Assembly (NCBI GenBank): GCA_036503065.1 | Contig: DASXXM010000034.1 | Span: 1 to 26,516, forward strand | DNA: 26,516 nucleotides | Source of the DNA: DATEPR01 sp036503065 | GTDB taxonomy: Bacteria; Actinomycetota; Actinomycetes; Mycobacteriales; Pseudonocardiaceae | Reading direction: 5' to 3' | In this document: positions 14,866-21,831 of the stretch, one piece after another | Layout of the letters: each line of letters starts with the position of its first letter | Position numbering within the stretch: position 1 is the first letter of the stretch | Program-made: the position numbers and the translations under genes | Notes under the pieces: model-generated | Databases searched by the model: none | The model's input: only the letters and a program-made list of their open reading frames with translations | What the model was told of the DNA's origin: nothing

Positions 14866-14883
14866 TGTTCATATATATGAACA
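14866..14883. promoter_or_regulatory. 18-bp perfect AT-rich palindrome, probable operator
   Basis: TGTTCATATATATGAACA is self-complementary over all 18 bp. The half-site TGTTCA also occurs 18 bp upstream (14848-14853). In DNA of this GC content such a sequence is unlikely by chance, and it lies ~40 bp after the predicted transcription start. It does not match the CebR or DasR consensus. Confidence 0.6.
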
Positions 14884-14953
14884 TGTGGACGTTCGGTGGG
14901 AACCCCGCCGTTCCGCCGGATGGTTCGCGAGAACTGTCTAAGGAGGAAGTGCA

Positions 14954-17647
14954 ATGTCGCACAAGCAAGTTCGAGGACGATTGGCGCTCGCCGGTGTCGT
15001 AGCCGCCGCGCTCGCGCTGGTCTTCTCGTTCCTGTCCTGGGGATCGGCGGACGCCGGGGTGGTCGGCGCGGCCGCGGCACCGGCAACGTCGACCACCCCC
15101 GCGTGGACCGGATCGTTCGCAAACTTCCACACCGCCGCCTGGAATTCCCAGTGGGGTACGACATCCGACACGGCCCAGTGCAAGGGGGCGTCCGGAACGT
15201 TCGGCTGCAACTGGGGATACGGCAACCTGCAGGCGGTGAACGACTCGAGCGCACCGGGAACCGGCCCGGCGCTCAAAGCCACTTATCCAGCCAACAGCGG
15301 ACCGCCGAGTTGTTTCCTGACCGTTTCGGGGTGTGTCCTTGGCGGCGGCCAGTTCTACCAGGACCTGACCACCAACGGTCAGACCGCACTGGCCAGCAGC
15401 CAGAGCCTGGATCTGAAGTACGACTACAACTTCCCGGTCGGCTTCGACTTCGGCGGCCAGGACGCCGGCAAGATGCCCGGCCTGTGGGGTGGTGGCGTGC
15501 CCGGATGCGAGAGTGGTGCCCAACACTGCGCGCAGGGTTGGTCGACCCGTTACATGTGGCGGGGCGGCAGCACGACCGCGCCCAAGGGCGAGGTCTACTT
15601 CTACACGTCGTCCGGCTCCGGCTTCGGCGCAGAGTTGTGCAACGGCAACTGGACGTTCCCGGCCGACGGCCAGTGGCACTCGATCGAGCAACTGGTGAAC
15701 ATCAGCACGGGTTCGATCACCGTGTGGAGTGACGGCAAGAACGTCTGCCAGCTCACCGAGCCGTTGCCGGGCGCGAACTCCGGCGTGTTCTATTCGACGT
15801 TCCACGGCGGTCACGACCTGTCGTGGAGCCCGAAGAAGACCACCAGCGCCGAGTTCGCCGACTTCAGTCTGGCCACCGACGGCCCGCAGACCAGCGGCGG
15901 CGGCACGACCACGACCAACCCGCCGACCACGACCAACCCGCCCACCACCAACCCGCCGACGACGACCACCAACCCACCGACCACCACCACAGCGCCGCCG
16001 ACCACCACAACTTCCGGCAGCGGCGGTCCCTTGCCGGTGACCATCGCGCATACCAAGAACTTCGACTCCGGCTACACCGACACCGTGAACGTCACGAACA
16101 ACACCGGCAGCGCGGTCAACGGCTGGAACGTGCAGTTCGATCTCGACTCCAGCATGAACATCGAAAGCGCGACCAACGTCACGTTCGCCAATACCGGCAA
16201 CCACTACACGCTGACCAGTAACGCCGCGGCCGCCACGATCGCCGACGGCGCGACCGAGACGTTCCAGTTCAGCGGCGACCAGGGCACCGCCTACCTCCCG
16301 CCCACCAACGTCACCGCCAACGGCGGCTCCGGCGGAGGCGGCACGACCACAACGACCCCACCCCCACCCCCAACCACCACTACAACCACCCCACCCACGA
16401 CCACAACGGCGCCACCCACCACCACAACCGCGCCACCCACGACCACGACGACCGTCCCACCGACCACTACCACCACGACCCCGCCGACCACCACGACCGG
16501 ACCGGGTGGCGGTGGCGGCTTCAACCAGGCCCAGATCGACAGTGCGGTCGCGGCTCCGCTGTTCGCCTTTGCCGCGCCGACCTCGGCGGTACCCCGCCCC
16601 GGCACCAACCCGGCCAACATCGGTGCCGCCAAGGTGGTCTACTACCTGGCCCTGGTGGACCGGCAGGCGCCGGGCACCAAGGCCACCAACGGAACCACCG
16701 TGGACAGCGCGCTGCTGGCACAGATACACAACATGATCGCCGGCGGCAACGAACCGGACGCCGACGGCGGCCTGGAGATGTGGGCACAGGCGCCGGTCGC
16801 CCAGGCACTGCTGCTGCTGAAGAACGGGCCTGCCTGGTCCGAACTGTCCGCGGCCGACCAGAACAAGGTGACCCTGCTGGAAGCGGCCATGGGCTACGGC
16901 AGCAACTACACCTACAACGACGCCAACAGCTTCTCGTCCGGTATCTGTGGTTTCGGGAACTTCGCCAAGACCAACAACCCGAACTACCGGGACGGCGGTG
17001 TCGACACCGAGATCGCGGCCATCCAGTACTTCGGCGCGTCCACCTGGGACTCGATGCTGACCGGCTTCAACGACGCGACCGTCACCTCGCAGCTCAACGC
17101 GGCGGGCCTGACCAACGCGGGCGGCTGCTTCAACACGGTCGGCAGCGGCGCGAACTCGGCGATCGGCAGGGCGTTCGTGTACCAGGGGCACCACTCCAGT
17201 GACCTGATGGGCATCTGGAGCACGATCGCCGGCAACACGTTCGACAAGACGGCGCAGAGCACGGTCAGTCCGGCACACATCGCGGACAACACGACCAGCC
17301 CGGAGGACGGGAAGTGCTGCATGGGCCACGAGTTCAGCTCAACGGACTCGCAGGGCCTGCGCAGTTCCGCGCTCTACACGTTCGAAGGCTGGATGAACGT
17401 CACCGGCAGCCGGGTCACCATGCTGGCGCTCGGCAACTTCAACCTCGCCGGCGCGAGTGAGTCGGCCTATCACATCGGCACGCTGGACCTCAAGTACAAG
17501 CTCGATCACGGGTACATCAGCCATGCACTCAACCAGAGCAACATCCTGGTCGACGACCACGGCAACCCGTCGGCGGACGGGCCCAACGTGAAGGGATTCC
17601 TGTACGACTTCGACGCCTACACCGTGGTAGGCAATCCGCTGAGCTGA
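14954..17647 (+). CDS. Secreted modular polysaccharide lyase-like enzyme: PL14-like, CBM2, large C-terminal domain
   Basis: 897 residues. Signal peptide ~1-40 (LALAGVVAAALALVFSFLSW). Residues ~53-312 match the family 14-like polysaccharide lyase jelly roll: YDYNFPVGFDFGGQDAGKMPGLWGGG (MPGLWGG from 174), GWSTRYMWRGG, and WTFPADGQWHSIEQLVNISTGSITVWSDGKNVCQL. A Thr/Pro linker (~316-355), a CBM2-type module (~356-455, NVTNNTGSAVNGWNVQFDL) and a second Thr/Pro linker (~456-521) follow. The ~375-residue C-terminal domain (from FNQAQIDSAVAAPLFAF) is unassigned: helical, Cys-containing, with GGLEMWAQAPVAQALLLLKNGPAW and KCCMGHEF. It resembles alpha/alpha-toroid lyase or hydrolase modules, but that is a guess. 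Family 14 lyases attack alginate or glucuronate-containing polymers. The start is firm: AAGGAGG ends 7 nt before ATG. A perfect terminator follows. Confidence 0.82.
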   Translation: MSHKQVRGRLALAGVVAAALALVFSFLSWGSADAGVVGAAAAPATSTTPAWTGSFANFHTAAWNSQWGTTSDTAQCKGASGTFGCNWGYGNLQAVNDSSAPGTGPALKATYPANSGPPSCFLTVSGCVLGGGQFYQDLTTNGQTALASSQSLDLKYDYNFPVGFDFGGQDAGKMPGLWGGGVPGCESGAQHCAQGWSTRYMWRGGSTTAPKGEVYFYTSSGSGFGAELCNGNWTFPADGQWHSIEQLVNISTGSITVWSDGKNVCQLTEPLPGANSGVFYSTFHGGHDLSWSPKKTTSAEFADFSLATDGPQTSGGGTTTTNPPTTTNPPTTNPPTTTTNPPTTTTAPPTTTTSGSGGPLPVTIAHTKNFDSGYTDTVNVTNNTGSAVNGWNVQFDLDSSMNIESATNVTFANTGNHYTLTSNAAAATIADGATETFQFSGDQGTAYLPPTNVTANGGSGGGGTTTTTPPPPPTTTTTTPPTTTTAPPTTTTAPPTTTTTVPPTTTTTTPPTTTTGPGGGGGFNQAQIDSAVAAPLFAFAAPTSAVPRPGTNPANIGAAKVVYYLALVDRQAPGTKATNGTTVDSALLAQIHNMIAGGNEPDADGGLEMWAQAPVAQALLLLKNGPAWSELSAADQNKVTLLEAAMGYGSNYTYNDANSFSSGICGFGNFAKTNNPNYRDGGVDTEIAAIQYFGASTWDSMLTGFNDATVTSQLNAAGLTNAGGCFNTVGSGANSAIGRAFVYQGHHSSDLMGIWSTIAGNTFDKTAQSTVSPAHIADNTTSPEDGKCCMGHEFSSTDSQGLRSSALYTFEGWMNVTGSRVTMLALGNFNLAGASESAYHIGTLDLKYKLDHGYISHALNQSNILVDDHGNPSADGPNVKGFLYDFDAYTVVGNPLS

Positions 17648-17667
17648 GTGATCCACTCACGCTCACC

Positions 17668-17705
17668 GGGGCGGGAGGGGAATCACACCATTCCCCTCCC
17701 GCCCC
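17668..17705 (+). terminator. Perfect 16-bp-stem terminator of the lyase-like gene
   Basis: GGGGCGGGAGGGGAAT (17668-17683) pairs without mismatch with ATTCCCCTCCCGCCCC (17690-17705) around a 6-nt loop, 20 bp after the stop codon. Confidence 0.85.
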
Positions 17706-17733
17706 TCCCGCTCAACTCGTGAAAGGCATTGTC

Positions 17734-18327
17734 ATGCCTGGACTCCGCAGGCTGGTCGCGCCGCGTTGGCTGGTCGCCCTGGTGGTACCGGCGCTGGCCA
17801 TCGTGGCCGTCCTCGTCGTCGCACATCCCGGCTCACCGGCCCCGGCAGCAACTGCCACGCCGACCGACCGACTCGCACCGCCGATCGGCGGCATCACCTG
17901 CGATCAGGTCGACCACCGGAACGCGCCGGTGGCCGTGCACCTGACCATCCTGATCCACGGCCAGGCCAGGGACATCCTGGCCAACGTCGGCACCTACAAC
18001 GCGCTGGTCGCCTATCCGTCCAGCGGACCGGTGGTCACCAGGGCCGACTGCTACTACTGGCTGCACACCGGCCAGGCCGACGGCGTCGTCCACGCCGATC
18101 CGCCGGCACCGCGCGCGTTCACCCTGGGCGACTTCTTCGACGTGTGGCACCAGCCCCTCGGCACGAACGCGGTCACCTCGGCCGAAGGCGCGGTCACCAG
18201 CTACGTCAACGGCCTGCGCTACACCGGAAATCCGCGCACCATCCCGCTCACCCAACACGCGGCGATCCAGCTCGACGTCGGCCAGGACGTGGCGCCGATC
18301 CCGTACACCTTCCCGAACGGGGACTGA
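17734..18327 (+). CDS. Secreted or membrane-anchored conserved protein of unknown function
   Basis: 197 residues. One hydrophobic segment (residues ~13-34, PRWLVALVVPALAIVAVLVVAHP) acts as signal peptide or anchor. The body VAVHLTILIHGQARDILANVG, CYYWLHTGQADGVVHADPP, FTLGDFFDVWHQPLGTNAV and ...YVNGLRYTGNPRTIPLTQHAAIQLDVGQDVAP...YTFPNGD resembles a conserved bacterial secreted beta-rich family of unknown role. Two Cys may pair. ATG 17734 is chosen because GAAAGG lies 8 nt upstream; GTG 17719 is an alternative. It is separated from the lyase-like gene by a strong terminator, and its stop is 1 bp from the convergent methyltransferase stop. Confidence 0.72.
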   Translation: MPGLRRLVAPRWLVALVVPALAIVAVLVVAHPGSPAPAATATPTDRLAPPIGGITCDQVDHRNAPVAVHLTILIHGQARDILANVGTYNALVAYPSSGPVVTRADCYYWLHTGQADGVVHADPPAPRAFTLGDFFDVWHQPLGTNAVTSAEGAVTSYVNGLRYTGNPRTIPLTQHAAIQLDVGQDVAPIPYTFPNGD

Positions 18328-18328
18328 A

Positions 18329-19090
18329 TCAGTTCCGGTAGTTCCGGGCGATGTCGCGAATCTCGTCGGCCAGTTTCTGTTGGACCTGGACGAAGAACCG
18401 GTCGTTGCGCAGCACGGGCGTCCGGTCGCGCCGGCCCGGCTTCTCACGTCGGAAGACCGAGAAGCAGTCGGTGAAGTCCGGGCCGCCCCACGGGATCAGT
18501 TCCTGGACAACGCACCGGAGCCCGGCGTCGCGACACAGTTCACGGAACCGGGCCGCGGACACCCCCGGGTCGCGCCAGTGCCCGTTCGCGATGGTCAGCT
18601 CGCCGCTGTTCCCGTCGCGATACGCGCCGAGATTGGAATGGTGGAACGCGCCGGTGGCACCCGGTCTGAGCTTGCGCCCCAACTGGTCCAGATAGGCCGC
18701 GATGACGCTCTCCTCGGCGTGGATCAGTGAGTCCCAACTGAACACGAAGTCGACCGACCCGTCGTCGACCATGGCGAGCGAGCGCCCGTCGTTGACGTGG
18801 TACTCGATATGTTCGATATCGGCGAACCGTTCCCGGCACGCTTCGATGCACCGCTCGGTCAGGTCCACCACGGTCAGCCCGGTGCACGACCGCAGCAGAT
18901 ACTGCGTCACCCGGCCGAAACCGGGCGCAATCTCCAGAATATGCCCGGCCGGCAGGAAACTGCTGATTCTGGGCAGAATCGCCCATGCCCACATGGCTTC
19001 GGTGCCGCCGTAGCCGACGGACCACTCATCACCCCCGGTCGACCAGTCGTGGTTCGACCACTGCTCACGATTGTCCTGGACGCTTGGCAT
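18329..19090 (-). CDS. Class I SAM-dependent methyltransferase
   Basis: 253 residues. Motif I ILEIAPGFGRVTQYL begins at residue 51; the acidic loop is LTVVDLTERCIEACRERF; motif II/III-like VDFVFSWDSLIHAEESVIAAYLDQLGRKLRPGATGAFHHSNL follows. The N-terminus NREQWSNHDWSTGGDEWSVGYGGTEAMWAWAILPRI is the layout of methyltransferases found in glycan, peptide or secondary-metabolite clusters. The acceptor is unknown. ATG 19090. It diverges from the MFS gene across 130 bp. Confidence 0.87.
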   Translation of the reverse strand: MPSVQDNREQWSNHDWSTGGDEWSVGYGGTEAMWAWAILPRISSFLPAGHILEIAPGFGRVTQYLLRSCTGLTVVDLTERCIEACRERFADIEHIEYHVNDGRSLAMVDDGSVDFVFSWDSLIHAEESVIAAYLDQLGRKLRPGATGAFHHSNLGAYRDGNSGELTIANGHWRDPGVSAARFRELCRDAGLRCVVQELIPWGGPDFTDCFSVFRREKPGRRDRTPVLRNDRFFVQVQQKLADEIRDIARNYRN

Positions 19091-19220
19091 TCACATACCT
19101 TTGGCCGCGCCGGCCCGCCAGGCAAGGTGTGGACCACTCGAATCGCTGCCGGTCGGTGCGTTCTGTCCCGCTGATGTGGAATTGTTCGGTTGTCGCGGGC
19201 GCCGGACGGGGGAGTCGTAC

Positions 19221-20405
19221 ATGGTGGTGGGGTCAGGGGAGCGGAGCGCGCTGCGGCGGGGGCGGGTGGCCACCTCGCTGCTGTTCCTGTTGTTCGGTAC
19301 CGCCCTCGGCACGTGGACCAGTCGCATCCCCGCGGTCAAGGCCCGGCTCGGCCTCAGCGACGGCAGCCTGAGCATCGCCCTGTTGGCCTTCGCACTCGGC
19401 GCGATCGTCGGCATGATCGTGCTGGGGCGGCTGGTCGACAGGTTCGGCAGCACCTCGGTGATGGTGCCGATGGCGCTGGGCGAGGGAGCGCTGCTCGTGC
19501 CGGCGGCCTACGTGCCGAGTCTGGTCACGTTGGCGGCGGCCCTGTTCGTGTTCGGCGCGGTGCACGGCACGTTGAACATCGCCATGAACGCCAACGCGAT
19601 CGAGGTACAGCGGGCCTGTGGCCGGCCGATCATGTCCTCGTTCCACGCCGTCTACAGCATCGGCGGCTTTCTCGGCGCGGCCGTCGGTGGCCTGTTCGCC
19701 CGCGCGGACCTCGGCGCGGGCGTCACGTTCCTCGCGGTCGGCGGCCTTGTCGTCGGGTTGGCGGTGTGGGCGGCGCTATGGGCACTGCCAGCAGCACTGA
19801 CGGTGCCCACACAGCGCCTTGAGCCGGACCTGACCCTCGATCCGCCTGCCCGCCGCCGCTTCGACCTGTTGTTTCTGGGGATCCTGGCCATGTGCGCGCT
19901 CGTCGGCGAGGGCACCGCAGCTGACTGGAGCGCGGTGTACACGCACGAGAACCTGGGTGCCGCGGCTGGTTTCGCGGCGGTGCCGTTCGCCGCGTTCTCG
20001 ATCATGATGACCGTCGGCCGGTTGCTCGGCGATCGCCTGGCCGCCGCGCTCGGGCCGGTGCTGTTGGTGCGTTGCTGTGGGGTGCTGGCCTCGGTCGGCA
20101 TGACGGCCGCCCTGCTGATCGGCCGGCCGATCGCGGCGGTGATCGGCTTTGGCTGCCTCGGCGCGGGCATGTCCTGCATCGCGCCGCAGGTCTACTCGGC
20201 CGCGGGCAACCGCGACCCGGCGCGGGCGGGCCGTGCGCTGTCCCAGGTGGTCAGTCTGGGATATGCCGGTTTCGTCATCGGCCCGATCCTCATCGGCAGC
20301 GCCAGCACGGTCGTCGGCCTCCCAACGGCATTGGCGCTGCCGGCCCTGCTCGTCCTGTTCGTCGCGGCCGCCGCGTCCGCGCTGCGCCCGCCTGTCTCAA
20401 GGTGA
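19221..20405 (+). CDS. MFS transporter (YbjJ/sugar-permease-like)
   Basis: 394 residues, about twelve transmembrane helices. The first helix ends GTALGTWTSRIPAVKARLGLSDGSLSIALLAFALGAIVGMIVLGRLVDRFGS, which contains the MFS loop 2-3 motif (GRLVDRFGS) and the SRIPAVK signature of the YbjJ group of major facilitator transporters. A second half-repeat follows from FDLLFLGILAMCAL. Substrate unknown; relatives are often annotated as sugar or drug permeases. ATG 19221 has GGGGGAG 6-7 nt upstream. A small hairpin overlaps its stop codon, and a hypothetical gene starts 37 bp downstream. Confidence 0.88.
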   Translation: MVVGSGERSALRRGRVATSLLFLLFGTALGTWTSRIPAVKARLGLSDGSLSIALLAFALGAIVGMIVLGRLVDRFGSTSVMVPMALGEGALLVPAAYVPSLVTLAAALFVFGAVHGTLNIAMNANAIEVQRACGRPIMSSFHAVYSIGGFLGAAVGGLFARADLGAGVTFLAVGGLVVGLAVWAALWALPAALTVPTQRLEPDLTLDPPARRRFDLLFLGILAMCALVGEGTAADWSAVYTHENLGAAAGFAAVPFAAFSIMMTVGRLLGDRLAAALGPVLLVRCCGVLASVGMTAALLIGRPIAAVIGFGCLGAGMSCIAPQVYSAAGNRDPARAGRALSQVVSLGYAGFVIGPILIGSASTVVGLPTALALPALLVLFVAAAASALRPPVSR

Positions 20406-20409
20406 GACA
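20393..20409 (+). terminator. Small hairpin overlapping the MFS stop codon
   Basis: TGTCTCA (20393-20399) and TGAGACA (20403-20409) form a perfect 7-bp stem with a 3-nt loop spanning the TGA stop. It is weaker than the other hairpins and may only attenuate read-through into the next gene. Confidence 0.4.
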
Positions 20410-20442
20410 TCCCGCGGCTCATCCGATGCCTACGGTGAGGAG

Positions 20443-21039
20443 ATGGCGACCACCACCACACGGCAACCCGGCACGGTCCGGCACCTGGACACCCCGGCTG
20501 CCAACGCGCTCGCGGATCTCGCCTCGATGCTGGACGACCTGCAGACGATCCTCTACTGCTGCGAACGCCTCGTCGCCGAACTCGATCCAACCACCGACGC
20601 GCCCGACCCACTCGTGGTCGAATCGGTGTGGCTGGCAGCCGTGCGGTCCTACGGCCGGTGCTTCACCGATGCCGGCCGTGGCATGGCGCTGACCGAGGAC
20701 GACGTCACCGGGACATCGCTACAGGGCGAGGTACTCGAATGGCACCGACTCCTGCGGCGCCTCGACGAGCACTACCGGTCGTATCCGCACGGCCAGTTGT
20801 CGGTAGGTGCGGCAGTGGACCCGGACGGCCAAGCGACCGGAATCGCCATCACGTCGGTCGACCAGCCGCCACCGGACGACCGGACGGTCCGCCAAACCGG
20901 TGCCATGGCCTACGAACTGAGCCAGTTGGTCGAACGACGCATGGCCGACCAACAAGAACGCGTACTCACCGCCGCCAAGGCGCTGTCCGCCACAGAACTG
21001 GGCCGACTACCGCTGATCGACATCGCCGGAGCCGAGTAG
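20443..21039 (+). CDS. Hypothetical helical protein
   Basis: 198 residues; family not recognised. The N-terminus is helical (LADLASMLDDLQTILYCCERLVAEL, then VWLAAVRSYGRCFTDAGRGMALT). The central EVLEWHRLLRRLDEHYRSYPHGQLSVGAAVDPDGQATGIAITS looks like a beta-containing sensor-like section. The C-terminus is a long helix, YELSQLVERRMADQQERVLTAAKAL. No signal peptide or membrane segment. ATG 20443 is the first plausible start, with GTGAGGAG immediately before it, unusually close for a ribosome binding site. The heptamer repeat array begins 4 bp after its stop codon. Confidence 0.65.
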   Translation: MATTTTRQPGTVRHLDTPAANALADLASMLDDLQTILYCCERLVAELDPTTDAPDPLVVESVWLAAVRSYGRCFTDAGRGMALTEDDVTGTSLQGEVLEWHRLLRRLDEHYRSYPHGQLSVGAAVDPDGQATGIAITSVDQPPPDDRTVRQTGAMAYELSQLVERRMADQQERVLTAAKALSATELGRLPLIDIAGAE

Positions 21040-21413
21040 CAGGTTGCTGTTTGCTGTTTGCTATAGCATCCTCGGCAGGATTCATCGTGGCGAGTTGCTG
21101 TTTGCTATAGCTTATTGCCGAGCCGGGATGCTGTTTGCTATAGCATGCCTGGTCGGGCTCGTTGGGGTGATTGCAGGTTGCAGTTTGCGGTAGCGTATTT
21201 GCCCGGGTCGGAAAGCGGTTTGCTGTTTGCTATGGCGTACCCCGCCAGTGGACGCGATCGTGGGCTATTTGCTGTTTGCTATAGCATCCTAGGTGTCCTT
21301 CATCGCGGTGATCGCGGCCGGGTCCGCGTACTCGTTCTCGTGGCCCGGCTGGCTGTGCTGGTCCGTCGCAGATCGCCGGCCAGCGGCAATGCCTGGTCGG
21401 GCTCGTTGTGACC

Positions 21414-21483
21414 ACTTGCTACTTGCTACTTGCTACTTGCTACTTGCTACTTGCTACTTGCTACTTGCTACTTGCTACTTGCT
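21414..21483 (+). repeat. Heptanucleotide tandem repeat (ACTTGCT)10
   Basis: Ten perfect, uninterrupted 7-bp units run directly into the array element at 21478 (TTGCT-ATACCGTAC). Perfect identity suggests recent expansion by slippage from the TTGCTAT/TTGCTGT lead-in heptamers. Confidence 0.95.
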
Positions 21484-21564
21484 ATACCGTACTACCCGGT
21501 CGAGATGCTGTTTGCTATGGCATGCATCTGGCTGCCCTGCCTTGCAGGACCGCTGCCGTGCTTG

Positions 21565-21606
21565 CCGGATCCGTGCCGTGCCGGATCCGTGCCGTGCACG
21601 GCACGG
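21565..21606. repeat. 16-bp tandem duplication leading into a 20-bp palindrome
   Basis: CCGGATCCGTGCCGTG occurs twice in tandem (21565-21580, 21581-21596). The second copy forms, with the following CACGGCACGG, a perfect loop-less palindrome at 21587-21606. It lies inside the repeat array, in the 124-bp gap between elements 8 and 9. Confidence 0.8.
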
Positions 21607-21831
21607 CACGTCGAGGCCGACCAATGGTCTTCCGTTTGCTATAACATATTGATTCGACCTCGCCGAGCCACCTTTGCTGTGGCGCGCTTGTTTTGGCGGG
21701 TCGTGCTATTTGCGGTTTGCCATAGTGTGTCTGGTTGGACCGGTCGGCTCGTGTTGCTATTTGCTATAGCGTGCTTGGGCTGGTTGGCATCGCCGCGGCC
21801 GAGTGACGGTCTACCGTTTGCTATGACGTAC

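Larger units (their letters stand above)
14335..14953. other. Long intergenic region between lsr2 and the lyase-like gene
   Basis: 619 bp without a credible gene. It contains a possible lsr2 promoter, a GCCTGAT-N6-ATCAGGC inverted repeat (14645-14664), a DnaA-box-like palindrome (14698-14717), a promoter for the lyase-like gene (14790-14818), the AT-rich palindrome at 14866-14883 and a strong ribosome binding site (AAGGAGG ending 14946). Open frames here are short and overlap these signals. Confidence 0.6.
21040..21831. other. Non-coding region filled by the heptamer-based repeat array
   Basis: 792 bp between the hypothetical gene and the amidase. Reading frames stay open by chance, but the repeat elements fall in different frames, giving LFAMAC, VCYNI, AVCYS and similar. 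No ribosome binding site or conserved product is visible. Base composition is much lower in GC around each element than between them. The content is described in the repeat entries. Confidence 0.7.
21044..21831 (+). repeat. Array of ~13 degenerate TTTGCTATAGCRTRC elements with heptamer lead-ins
   Basis: Element cores start at 21057, 21101, 21134, 21184, 21226, 21275, 21478, 21511, 21635, 21673, 21716, 21760 and 21817, all on the plus strand. Most are TTTGCTAT followed by a 7-nt tail close to RRCRTRC. The copies at 21184, 21478, 21673 and 21716 vary in the TTTGCTAT part. Several are preceded by further heptamers (TTGCTGT twice at 21044; TTGCAGG-TTGCAGT-TTGCGGT at 21171). The inner GCTATAGC is palindromic. 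Interval lengths are mostly 33-57 bp of unrelated GC-rich sequence, with two larger gaps. Element 13 ends 1 bp before the amidase ATG. Confidence 0.9.

Noticed and set aside
15898..16518. Phase-variable repeats in the Thr/Pro linkers
   Set aside because: The ACC/CCG-rich tracts are trinucleotide-like and keep the frame; such linkers are normal in secreted actinomycete enzymes.
14753..17329. Long minus-strand open frame (858 codons) opposite the lyase-like gene
   Set aside because: It is antisense to a clear secreted enzyme. The product is Gly/Arg/Val low-complexity from the Thr/Pro linker DNA and has no recognisable domain.
21044..21831. CRISPR array
   Set aside because: Copies are degenerate and short, spacing varies from 33 to 203 bp, and there is no cas gene or leader. 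It does not meet CRISPR geometry.
21430..21831. N-terminal extension of the amidase through the repeat array
   Set aside because: The open frame translates tandem heptamers (LLATCYL repeats) and low-complexity sequence. Array elements fall in different frames, and family homology begins only at about 21832.
21044..21831. Plasmid-type replication iterons
   Set aside because: Direct repeats are present, but there is no Rep or Par gene nearby and the flanks are ordinary chromosomal metabolic genes.
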